Positions 1 to 7,372 of a stretch of 64,000 nucleotides of DNA are shown here, in pieces. The notes under the pieces were generated by a model, which worked only from the letters and a program-made list of their open reading frames with translations, was not told where the DNA came from and made no database searches. The position numbers and the translations under genes were made by a program. This stretch comes from Marinovum algicola (lineage in GTDB: Bacteria > Pseudomonadota > Alphaproteobacteria > Rhodobacterales > Rhodobacteraceae). Each line of letters begins with the position of its first letter. The first letter of the stretch is position 1. The DNA lies in NCBI RefSeq assembly GCF_900109145.1, contig NZ_FNYY01000024.1:1-64000 (forward strand), given 5' to 3'.

Positions 1-312
1 GACTATATCGGTGCCCGCGCCTTGGTGAGCAGTTTGCCAAAGGTGGAATGGCTGCTCGGAGATCGAGGGTATGACGCCGACTGGTTCCGAGAAGCGTTGA
101 AAGACAAAGGGATACGCGCCTGCATCCCCGGTCGCAAGCAGCGCAAGAAAACCGTCAAGTACGACAAGCGCCGCTACAGACGCCGCAATCGGATCGAAAT
201 CATGTTCGGCAGGCTGAAGGATTGGCGGCGTGTGGCGACCCGATACGACCGGTGCCCGAAGGTCTTCCTGTCAGCCATCGCTCTCGCCGCACTCGTCATT
301 TACTGGCTATGA
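1..312 (+). CDS. IS5-family transposase, C-terminal part
   Basis: Open from the first base of the window, so the N-terminus lies outside. The 103 visible residues show the end of an IS5-type DDE transposase: LLGDRGYDAD carries the second catalytic Asp region, and RRRNRIEIMFGRLKDWRRVATR supplies the Arg/Lys-rich helix with the catalytic Glu. The protein ends in a short hydrophobic stretch ending VIYWL, usual for this family. The stop codon overlaps the probable right terminal repeat. Whether the element is complete depends on sequence to the left. An IS66 remnant follows. Confidence 0.85.
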   Translation, partial: DYIGARALVSSLPKVEWLLGDRGYDADWFREALKDKGIRACIPGRKQRKKTVKYDKRRYRRRNRIEIMFGRLKDWRRVATRYDRCPKVFLSAIALAALVIYWL

Positions 313-324
313 GTCCTGACCCTA
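309..324. repeat. Probable right terminal inverted repeat of the IS5-family element
   Basis: ATGAGTCCTGACCCTA follows directly from the last transposase codon and resembles terminal repeats of IS5-group elements. The left partner is outside the window, so this is an inference from position and resemblance. Between here and 455 I see nothing else. Confidence 0.4.
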
Positions 325-455
325 CGACGGCCCCGTTACCGAAGTCCTGCTAGGATGCGCTAGTTTGCACACGAAAAGAATTGCTGTACATTTTGCTGTA
401 CAAGGTGCTGGACGCTAATCGGAAAAGGTAAATTAATTCAGCTTTTTAGAATAAT

Positions 456-728
456 TTAGTTACGTGAAGAGCGGACTTCGTCAGCGGCCTGTTCGGGCGG
501 CGAGGCTGCAACAACCATCGCGGCAAATTCGATCCGGTCTTCGGGCGCAGGCAATACCAACTTGCCCTGTCGCGCCATCGTCCGCCACGGCGATAGATGG
601 TTCGCTTTCAGGCCATGCCGGGCAGCGACCTCGTTGACCGTGGCGCCCGAAACCAGCGTCTCCGCCACGATCCGCGCCTTCACCTCATCCGGCCACTTGC
701 GACTGCGCATGCCCCCACGCCGCGACAT
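456..728 (-). pseudogene. IS66-family accessory protein (Orf1/TnpA) remnant
   Basis: The translation has the N-terminal helix-turn-helix of the IS66 first [19 protein letters not shown], then [22 protein letters not shown] and [13 protein letters not shown]. The usual C-terminal basic tail is replaced by an unrelated end, and the companion genes (Orf2, large transposase) are absent, so this is a fragment. I start it at MSRRGG (726-728); an upstream in-frame ATG at 773 is an alternative. It was probably a landing site for, or left by, the rearrangement that also placed the IS5 end nearby. Confidence 0.65.
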
Positions 729-945
729 GAGAACTCCATCGTAGTCTCCACGGAGAAACTCCCTCTGGTTCATCCTCGAACGAGCCAATCTCAGATCACG
801 GAGGCGGCAGAAGGGTGGGATCGGAAAAGCAGTTACATCAATCGCCGGCACCGGGCTGGAAGTACGGTCGCACCCTGTCAAACCGGCAGTCCTGATCCTG
901 GCCGTTGCAGTCCTGATTTCAGGTCTGAAATTCGTTCTGCTTTAG

Positions 946-1686
946 TCAGCCCACGCATCGTCCTGCGTTTGCTGTCGTTTCTTCCAATGAGGCCATCATC
1001 TGCTCACTGACCTGTTGTTTGGTCACAAGCCGCAGAAAATCGGCGATGGCGTCAAACTTGCCCTGATCCATGCCGTTCGCGATGATCATATGATTTATAT
1101 TGTCCGCTGTTGCCCAGGTTGCGAGCTGAGCATCCTTCATGGAATCCTCACCATCCAGGTCCAGCAACCCTCGGTAGTATGTGAGGCGGCAGCCGTTGTG
1201 ACCCGCATAATGGGTCACATTTCCGTCTTCCAGCGTACGCATAGCGACCGGCGTCAGGTTCGCACCGGCAAGGTCTGGAATATCTTTGCTGCTCGCAGCC
1301 GCTGCGGGGGTCATACCCCCCACATCAATTGCGAATGGTTGCCCTGCCAATTCCGTATGCACGTCGAACACCGACGGTTCCGAGGTGAACTGCGGTCCCA
1401 AACCGACGGCCAACGCAATGGCTGCGGCAACCGCGCCACCAACGAGCCATCGAGTTGGCCAACGGTTCTGATTTGCCGCTTCTGCAACCTGCTCGGAAGG
1501 GGAGGGCCCTGTTTCCGGACGCAAGGCACCAAGGCTGGCCGAAACGCTGGCAACATCCCTCAACGCCTCTTGCAAAGCGGGTTCGAACCGGAGGCGCGAC
1601 TCCATCGCTTGGCGCTCAACGTCACTCAACTCGCCATCATGATAGGCGTTGACCAGTTCCCAATCGTTCTCGTTCAACTCGTTCAT
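946..1686 (-). CDS. Membrane-anchored anti-sigma factor
   Basis: 246 aa. The N-terminus (ELVNAYHDGELSDVERQAM) looks like an anti-sigma domain with the Asp-Gly-Glu-Leu turn typical of such proteins but no clear zinc-binding HxxxCxxC. One membrane helix follows (about residues 80-96, rich in Ala, Val, Leu), then a periplasmic domain of about 150 aa containing HYAGHNGCRLTYYRG. The start ATG overlaps the sigma-factor stop (ATGA), so the two are translationally coupled. The inferred role is to hold the partner sigma factor inactive at the membrane until an envelope or oxidative signal. The signal cannot be read from the sequence. Confidence 0.8.
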   Translation of the reverse strand: MNELNENDWELVNAYHDGELSDVERQAMESRLRFEPALQEALRDVASVSASLGALRPETGPSPSEQVAEAANQNRWPTRWLVGGAVAAAIALAVGLGPQFTSEPSVFDVHTELAGQPFAIDVGGMTPAAAASSKDIPDLAGANLTPVAMRTLEDGNVTHYAGHNGCRLTYYRGLLDLDGEDSMKDAQLATWATADNINHMIIANGMDQGKFDAIADFLRLVTKQQVSEQMMASLEETTANAGRCVG

Positions 1687-2186
1687 CGTGCGCTTTTCTC
1701 TATTTCATCCGCAGCGTCCGATCCTTCGACCAGTGCCAAAAGTGCCTTACGCGCCCGGCTAATCCGGCTCATGACCGTCCCGTTCGCCACATCCATCACC
1801 TTCGCCGCCTCGGCGTATTTCAATCCCATTACGTCCACAAGACACAGCACTTCGCGCATATCCGGCGGCAACTTCTCGAACGCCATGCGGATCAAAATGT
1901 CCCGCGCCGCGTCTGATATGCCCGCTTCATCTGATAGACGTTTCTCAACCGCCAAATATTCCCGGCGCACACGTCTTTTTCTCAGCTCGTCGTAGTGAAG
2001 ATTGCGGATCACCCGGAACATCCAGGGTCTCAATTCGTCAAGAACTGTCGGGCGGCTCTCGGTTCTCAGCGCACGTTCGATGGCATCCTGCACAAGGTCT
2101 TCTGCGTCGTCCGAAGACGCACAAATGGCAATCGCGTAGGCCCGGAACTCCGGGAGAAGCACTTCGATTTGAGTGAGCGACGCCAT
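1683..2186 (-). CDS. ECF-type RNA polymerase sigma factor
   Basis: 167 aa, normal length for an ECF sigma factor. Region 2 is recognisable by SSDDAEDLVQDAIERAL and LRPWMFRVIRNLHYDELRKRR (residues about 24-72). Region 4 has LPPDMREVLCLVDVMGLKYAEAAKVMDVANGTVMSRISRAR (about 106-146), the -35-binding helix-turn-helix. ATG at 2186 was chosen because region 2 begins soon after it. The frame stays open far upstream, but that stretch is antisense to three well-supported genes. Overlaps the anti-sigma gene by 4 nt and diverges from the ArsR gene across about 110 bp. Confidence 0.9.
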   Translation of the reverse strand: MASLTQIEVLLPEFRAYAIAICASSDDAEDLVQDAIERALRTESRPTVLDELRPWMFRVIRNLHYDELRKRRVRREYLAVEKRLSDEAGISDAARDILIRMAFEKLPPDMREVLCLVDVMGLKYAEAAKVMDVANGTVMSRISRARKALLALVEGSDAADEIEKSAR

Positions 2187-2262
2187 GACTGAACGCTTAT
2201 CGCAATACGGTCCCGAGACAAAGGAAAGCATGTACCAAAAAAACTTCGCGCCGCGCCCCTTG

Positions 2263-2290
2263 ATGTATCTGCGAACATTCGCAGATACAT
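2263..2290. promoter_or_regulatory. Perfect palindrome, probable operator of the ArsR-family repressor
   Basis: Two 13-bp arms (ATGTATCTGCGAA and its exact complement) are separated by only CA. The palindrome ends 4 nt before the first possible ATG of the ArsR gene and lies between it and the divergent sigma gene. ArsR-family dimers bind such imperfect or perfect 2-fold sites over their own promoters, so autorepression is the simplest reading. It could also affect the sigma-factor promoter. Confidence 0.75.
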
Positions 2291-2294
2291 CTGT

Positions 2295-2624
2295 ATGGAA
2301 CTGGATGCGATGCAAAAAAATGCCGACGCGGCGGAAGCCCTGCTCAAGTGCCTGGCCAGTCGGAACAGGTTGATGATCCTCTGCACACTGGTCGAAGGCG
2401 AACAATCGGTCGGCGCCCTTGCCGCTTCGCTCGATGTTCGGGAAAGCATCGTGTCCCAGCACCTGGCCATATTGCGGCGAGAGGGGCTCGTCGCGGGCCG
2501 GCGAGAGGGTCAGACCATCTATTACGCCCTGTCGAACGAAGACGCGAAACGCCTTCTGGACACGCTCTATAGTATCTTCTGCGATGGCGAAGAGGAGCGC
2601 GGCCGCAGCGATTCTGGCCACTGA
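2295..2624 (+). CDS. ArsR-family repressor, SqrR/BigR-like persulfide sensor
   Basis: 109 aa winged-helix ArsR protein. The recognition region is SVGALAASLDVRESIVSQHLAILRREGLV (residues 38-66), followed by the wing GRREGQTIYYAL. Cys30 (MILCTLVEGE) and Cys96 (LYSIFCDG) are 66 residues apart, the same spacing as the disulfide/tetrasulfide-forming pair Cys41/Cys107 of SqrR, so the protein probably senses sulfane sulfur. The neighbours fit: a persulfide-dioxygenase remnant and a rhodanese lie directly downstream. ATG 2295 sits at the edge of the palindrome and has no good ribosome site; ATG 2310 (MQKNAD) is a possible alternative start. Confidence 0.85.
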   Translation: MELDAMQKNADAAEALLKCLASRNRLMILCTLVEGEQSVGALAASLDVRESIVSQHLAILRREGLVAGRREGQTIYYALSNEDAKRLLDTLYSIFCDGEEERGRSDSGH

Positions 2625-2675
2625 ATTCACGCTCACCCTCCTCCAAATCCCTAGAAAATCGGAATTGAAACGAAC

Positions 2676-3029
2676 ATGATCCTGGCGCGCCAAAGCCCTT
2701 CCACCGGACCGACGTCCCCCGACATCTGGGGGCTTCATGAGGAGGACACCGGAGCCATCCAGCACCCCGCGGCCTGTCCGCGCACCCGCAAAGCCGCGCC
2801 TATCGATGTGGTGCCGGATTTCGACCCGCTGACGGCGCGGACTTCGTGCCTGACACGCTGCGGCACGGCCAAGCCCGAATTCATCAAAACGCGCGACGAC
2901 CGTGCTGCCACACCCGCCCTGCCCGACCGCATGCCGCACGCCGCACAGGTTAACCTGCGCGGCGGTCGCCTGCACCCGGCCGAGGCCGATGGGCACAGCA
3001 ATTTCAAGACCACCGCAAACAAGTTCTGA
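2676..3029 (+). pseudogene. Internally deleted persulfide dioxygenase (Blh/ETHE1-like MBL-fold) gene
   Basis: The 117-codon frame joins two ends of one enzyme family. The first part (PDIWGLHEEDTGAI, then KAAPIDVVPDFDPLTARTS) matches the N-terminus of Blh-type MBL-fold sulfur dioxygenases, whose usual form is close to IIDxVLDFDPxSGRTS. The last part (EFIKTRDDRAATPALP, then QVNLRGGRLHPAEADG and FKTTANKF) matches their C-terminus. The middle of about 170-180 residues, including the HxHxDH metal site, is missing without loss of frame. Several conserved positions have also drifted. It lies between a SqrR/BigR-like regulator and a rhodanese, where an intact copy is expected. Identification rests on remembered family motifs, not a search. 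Confidence 0.7.
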
Positions 3030-3041
3030 AGGAGAACAAGG

Positions 3042-3428
3042 ATGACCAAAGGCATCAAGGATTTCGTCGCCGAAGCGAAAGCAACCGTTGAGACCATCTC
3101 GCCGGAACAGGCCGAGGCGAACGCCCGGTCGGGCGCCGGTCTGCTTCTGGATGTGCGCGAGCCCGGCGAACTGGCCAAAGACGGCAAGCTGGGGCCAGAC
3201 CACATCCACATCCCGCGCGGCCTGCTCGAGGCCAAGGCCGATCCCGACAGCGGCGTGGCCGAGGCCGACCTGACCGCCGTGCAGGGGAAGTCGCCCGTCA
3301 TGGTCGTCTGCGCCTCGGGCGCGCGCGCCGCCATGGCCGCCGCCCGGCTGAAGGAGATGGGATATGACGCGCAGCTGGTCGATGGCGGTCTGGCAGGCTG
3401 GAAAAAGGCGGGCTTGCCGACCGCTTAG
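3042..3428 (+). CDS. Single-domain rhodanese sulfurtransferase
   Basis: 128 aa. LLLDVREPGEL (residues 34-44) is the CH2A-type rhodanese motif, and the active loop CASGARA starts at Cys90, giving the usual Cys-x5 cradle ending in Arg. IHIPRGLLE and VDGGLAGWKKAGLP are further family signatures. There is no signal peptide, so it is cytosolic. It would move sulfane sulfur between thiols, and with the adjacent SqrR-like regulator and the broken dioxygenase it belongs to a persulfide-handling operon. A good ribosome site (AAGGAGAAC) precedes ATG 3042. Confidence 0.9.
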   Translation: MTKGIKDFVAEAKATVETISPEQAEANARSGAGLLLDVREPGELAKDGKLGPDHIHIPRGLLEAKADPDSGVAEADLTAVQGKSPVMVVCASGARAAMAAARLKEMGYDAQLVDGGLAGWKKAGLPTA

Positions 3429-3485
3429 ATGCGGCTGACACGGGCTAAGGATTAACTGCGGCACACGCCGCGAAAGGACGAACCC

Positions 3486-4988
3486 ATGAAACGACGACAC
3501 TTTCTGTTGGCCGGTGCGGCGGCTGGCGCGGCCTTGGCCGCACCGATGCTGGTGACCCGCCGCGCGATCGCGGCGGAACCGGGCGCCCCCCTGCCGATCC
3601 CTCCCTTGATGGAGGTGGATGGAAGGGCCGGGAACACGCTCAGCGCGCGCGCCGGAACGCGGAATTTCTATCCCGGTGTCTCCTCGCCCACGCTTGGTTT
3701 CTCGCAGGACTATCTCGGCCCGACGCTGCGCTTGGTCAAGGGGCGAACCGCGAAGATCGCGGTCGAAAACCGCACCGAAGCCCCCATTACCGCGCACTGG
3801 CACGGAATGCACCTGCCCGGCCACCTCGACGGCGGGCCGCAACTGGCGTTCGGTCCCGGCGAGACCTGGACGCCCGAGCTTCCCGTCAATCACCCGGCGG
3901 CGACACTCTGGTATCATAGCCACGTCCACGGAGAGACCGCCACCCAGGTCTATCGGGGGTTGGCCGGCATGATCCTGTTGGACGATCCCGAGATCGACGT
4001 TCCCCTTCCGCGAACCTATGGCGAGGATGATTTCCCGCTGATTGTCCAGGATCGCCTGTTCCGGCGCGGGGTGATGACCTATGACCTCGGACACATGGAC
4101 CAGATGGCGGGGTTCCAGGGCAGCGATATCCTTGTCAACGGGACACTCCAACCCAAGCTGACCGTCCCTGCCGGTCTGGTGCGGCTGCGGCTTTTGAATG
4201 CGTCGAACGCGCGGACCTACGAATTCGGCTTCTCGGATGGCCGCGAGTTCCATCAGGTCGCCAGCGACGGCGGGCTGCTGCCTGCGCCGCAAGCGATGAC
4301 CGGCCTGCATCTGTCCTCCGGCGAGCGGGCCGAGATCGTGGCCGATTTCTCGGATCGCCGTGCGGTGCGGCTCGTCTCCGCCGATATCGCAGGCGGCATG
4401 ATGGGGGGCGGGTCCATGGGCGGCATGATGGGCGGCGGGGGCATGATGGGCGCAGACACCGGCGCGACCGGCACGCTCGACATCCTGTCGATCGAGGTTT
4501 CGGAACAGCCTGCGCGCGTTTCCGGCGCGCTGCCCGCACGCCTGCCCGCCACCTTGCCCGACCTTGGTGCGCCCGTGCGGACGCGCGATTTCACCCTGAA
4601 CGTCCATTCGGGTGGCATGATGGGCAGCATGCTCAACAACCTCGTTGGCCGCGACGGGCAGACGATGGGCATTAACGGGTCATCCTATGACATGAGCCGT
4701 GTCGATTTCCACGTCCCCTTGGGTGAAACCGAACGCTGGCGCATCAACGCCGACATGATGGCCCATCCCTTCCATGTGCATGGAGCCTCGTTCCTGGTCA
4801 CGGGCATGGGCGGCCGGGCCGTTGATCCGCAGGCGACCGGTCTCAAGGACGTGGTGCATGTCGACGGTCTGACCGAAATTCTCGTCCGCTTCGACAAGCC
4901 GGCCACGGCTGAGGCCCCGTTCATGTACCATTGCCACATCCTCGAACACGAGGACCGCGGGATGATGGGCCAGTTCACCGTGGGATAA
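3486..4988 (+). CDS. Tat-exported multicopper oxidase (CueO-like)
   Basis: 500 aa. The N-terminus MKRRHFLLAGAAAGAALAAP is a twin-arginine signal, so the folded enzyme is exported to the periplasm. All four copper motifs are present: HWHGMH (104-109), WYHSHVHG (142-149), HPFHVHG (about 426) and HCHILEHEDRGMM (about 481). Near residue 300 is a Met/Gly-rich stretch with repeated GGMMGG units, like the methionine-rich Cu(I) segment of CueO. Likely function is cuprous-ion or general phenol/metal oxidation in copper tolerance. It follows the rhodanese by 57 bp with its own ribosome site and may share its promoter. Confidence 0.88.
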   Translation: MKRRHFLLAGAAAGAALAAPMLVTRRAIAAEPGAPLPIPPLMEVDGRAGNTLSARAGTRNFYPGVSSPTLGFSQDYLGPTLRLVKGRTAKIAVENRTEAPITAHWHGMHLPGHLDGGPQLAFGPGETWTPELPVNHPAATLWYHSHVHGETATQVYRGLAGMILLDDPEIDVPLPRTYGEDDFPLIVQDRLFRRGVMTYDLGHMDQMAGFQGSDILVNGTLQPKLTVPAGLVRLRLLNASNARTYEFGFSDGREFHQVASDGGLLPAPQAMTGLHLSSGERAEIVADFSDRRAVRLVSADIAGGMMGGGSMGGMMGGGGMMGADTGATGTLDILSIEVSEQPARVSGALPARLPATLPDLGAPVRTRDFTLNVHSGGMMGSMLNNLVGRDGQTMGINGSSYDMSRVDFHVPLGETERWRINADMMAHPFHVHGASFLVTGMGGRAVDPQATGLKDVVHVDGLTEILVRFDKPATAEAPFMYHCHILEHEDRGMMGQFTVG

Positions 4989-5164
4989 GTTGCCGCAAAA
5001 CCCACAAGACAATCTGAGTTGCACGGGCAGGAAAAGCCGAAACGATCCTTGGCCCTGAGCCTGCCATAGGCTGGACGGCGTTTCTCGGCGTGCTTGCAGC
5101 AATGGTCTTGTGGGAAATCGCGGCGACGCCGGCGAGATATTCCGCGCGTGATCCGATGGACGAA

Positions 5165-5385
5165 CATCCTCTTGCTGGTCGTGATCGTACGGTGATCTTG
5201 GCCGTGAAGCCTTGCGCCTCCAGCTTGCGGGTGGAGGTGAGCACATGGGCGTGGTGGTTGCGCTGATCGCCCTCGCGGTGCGGCGCGTGGACCGCGACAT
5301 CGCCGACCACCCCGCAGCGGCTGTCCGACCGCTAGGCGAAGTCGGTTCTCCCGGACCCGCGCGCCAATGGAAGGAAGGCAAGGAT
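5165..5385 (-). pseudogene. MobA/MobL-type relaxase remnant
   Basis: On the minus strand one frame reads VVGDVAVHAPHREGDQ, then RNHHAHVLTSTRKLEAQGF. This matches MOBQ (MobA/MobL) relaxases around the metal-binding histidines. Upstream in the same frame DFA is followed by an amber stop and RSDSRCGVV, where a functional copy would read on into RYGVVADVAVH. Downstream the similarity stops after TAKI. It is therefore a short, broken piece of a mobilisation gene. The rest of the gap 4989-5541 holds no other gene I can support, apart from the AT-rich regulatory block at 5461-5499. Confidence 0.65.
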
Positions 5386-5460
5386 CTGATGGCTTTCCCG
5401 AAGGCCTTGCGACTTGGCATTGCCGCCGCGCCGCCCGCGGTCGCAAATACATCAGAATAC

Positions 5461-5499
5461 ATATTCCAATTTGCTATATTGATACTTGGAATATCAATA
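5461..5499. promoter_or_regulatory. Two interlocked inverted repeats upstream of the XRE regulator
   Basis: ATATTCCAA (5461-5469) is repeated inverted at 5486-5494, and TATTGATA (5477-5484) is repeated inverted at 5492-5499. Both are perfect and overlap in an AT-rich island within GC-rich DNA, 43 bp before the regulator start. The arrangement suggests a promoter with operator sites for the XRE protein encoded next. Confidence 0.5.
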
Positions 5500-5541
5500 G
5501 TGATGTTTCATAAGGTCGGCACTGCAATCGGGATAAGCCAC

Positions 5542-5802
5542 ATGATCACCGGCCCTCAGATGCGCGCGGCGCGTGCCCTTCTCGGCATCGATCAGAAGAC
5601 CCTGGCCGAGCTATCCGGCCTCTCCGTTCCGACGATCCAGCGCATGGAGGCCAGCGCCGGCAACGTGCGTGGTGTGGTCGACAGCCTGACAAAGATTGTG
5701 ACAGCGCTGGAGCTCGCCGGTGTCGAACTGATCGGTGAAGGCATCCCCAGTACGGCAGGCGGGCGCGGCGTCCGCCTGAAACCACCACCCCCGAAAGTCT
5801 GA
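5542..5802 (+). CDS. Small XRE-family (Cro/CI-type) regulator
   Basis: 86 aa, essentially one helix-turn-helix domain: MRAARALLGIDQKTLAEL, then SGLSVPTIQRMEA, followed by a C-terminal tail ending GRGVRLKPPPPKV. Proteins of this type commonly sit just upstream of SulP permeases in Rhodobacterales, as here. The start at 5542 is set by family length; an in-frame ATG at 5503 would add 13 residues overlapping the inverted-repeat zone. It probably controls the SulP gene and itself. Since that permease is broken, this regulator may now be without a target. Confidence 0.8.
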   Translation: MITGPQMRAARALLGIDQKTLAELSGLSVPTIQRMEASAGNVRGVVDSLTKIVTALELAGVELIGEGIPSTAGGRGVRLKPPPPKV

Positions 5803-5875
5803 CCCAAGACTCGCGACGGCGACCGCCGACGACATGCCGACGATCCCGCCGCAACCCTCAAAGGTGCGGCCGAAG

Positions 5876-7330
5876 ATGAAAGACCAGACCACCAGACAGA
5901 GTGCGGCACCCAGCTTCGCCGACCTCTTCACTCCGAAACTCGTCACGGTCCTGCGAGAAGGCTACGGACTGTCCCAAATACGCGCGGACGCCATTGCAGG
6001 TCTAACGGTTGCCATCGTCGCCTTGCCCCTCTCGATGGCGATCGCCATCGCCTCGGGCGCAACCCCGGCGCAGGGGCTCTACACGGCCATCGTCGGCGGC
6101 TTCCTCGTCTCGCTTCTGGGCGGATCGCGGTTCCAGATCGGCGGGCCCGCGGGCGCCTTCATCGTGCTGGTCGCTGCGACGGTGGCGCAACACGGGATAG
6201 AGGGGCTGATCCTTGCAACCTTCCTCTCGGGCCTGATGCTGGCGGCCGTCGGCTTCCTGCGCCTCGGCACCTTCATCAAGTTCATTCCCTTCCCGGTGAC
6301 GGTCGGCTTCACCGCCGGGATCGCGGTCATCATCTTTGCCAGCCAGATCAAGGAACTTTTTGGCCTGACGCTCGACCATGAGCCGGGCGAGTTGCTGGAG
6401 AAGCCCCCGCCCTGTGGGAGGCGCGTGCGAGCCTGACGCCGGACGCGCTTCTCGTCTCGGTGGCGACGGTCGCGATCATCCTCGGCCTGCGCAAATGGCG
6501 GCCGCATTGGCCGGGCATGCTGGTTGCAGTCGGCGCCGCGGCCCTGGCAACGGCACTCCTGAACCTGCCGGTGCAGACAATCGGTACGAAGTTCGGCGGC
6601 ATTCCCTCGACCTTGCCGGCGCCCAGCCTGCCGGACCTGTCGCTCGACAAGGTCATGGCGGTTCTGCCCGCCGCAATCTCCTTCACGCTTCTGGGCGCCA
6701 TCGAGTCGCTTCTCTCCGCGGTGGTTGCCGACGGCATGACCGGGCGTCGGCACCGCTCGAACTGCGAGCTTGTCGCGCAGGGCGCGGCCAATCTCGGATC
6801 GGCGCTCTTCGGCGGTTTCTGCGTCTCTGGCACCATCGCGCGGACCGCAACCAATGTGCGCTCGGGTGCGCATGGTCCGGGCTCGGGCATGCTGCACGCG
6901 CTGTTCATCCTGCTCTTCATGGCTGTGGCCGCGCCGCTTGCCGCCTACATTCCGCTTGCCGCTCTTGCGGGTGTCCTCGCCGTCGTCGCCTGGAACATGA
7001 TCGAGAAGCCGGCCATCGCCATTCTCGTCCGGTCCGGTTGGGGAGAGGCGACGGTCCTCGCCGCCACATTCTTCCTGACGATCTTCCGCGACCTGACCGA
7101 AGCCATCGTCGTCGGCTTCGCGCTCGGCTCGGTCCTCTTTATCCAACGGATGAGCAAGACCACCGCCATCTCCACCCAAACCCCCCTTGTCGGACGGGAC
7201 GAGGCGGACGGCGCACACCCGCGCGGCAGCTATGACGAAGAGGCCGCGGCGAACCCCGAGGTCGTGGTCTACCGCATCACCGGTGCGCTCTTCTTTGGCG
7301 CAACCGCTTCCATCGGTTCGGGGCGCGACC
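5876..7330 (+). pseudogene. SulP-family anion permease, frameshifted and 3'-truncated
   Basis: The first part (IRADAIAGLTVAIVALPLSM, then GGSRFQIGGPAGAFIVLV) is the SulP N-terminal core. At about 6402-6412 the frame changes in a C-rich run: AAG is followed by five Cs where six are needed to keep EKLPALWEAR-type sequence in frame. From about 6421 the protein continues in the next frame (SVATVAIILGLRKW, VADGMTGRRHRSN, FCVSGTIARTATN). The C-terminal STAS domain starts at VVVYRITGALFFGATASI and then breaks off near 7330, replaced by sequence antisense to the hydantoinase gene. Both lesions make a working transporter unlikely. The single-base frameshift alone could be a sequencing error; the truncation could not. 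Confidence 0.85.
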
Positions 7331-7372
7331 AGCTTGGCGATGATCGATGGTTAACCGATACCCCGAAACACT

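Noticed and set aside
2187-4607. Very long minus-strand open frame upstream of and continuous with the ECF sigma gene
   Set aside because: It is antisense to the ArsR, rhodanese and multicopper oxidase genes, which have clear family motifs. High GC content keeps the antisense frame open. Only the last 167 codons (the sigma factor) are real.
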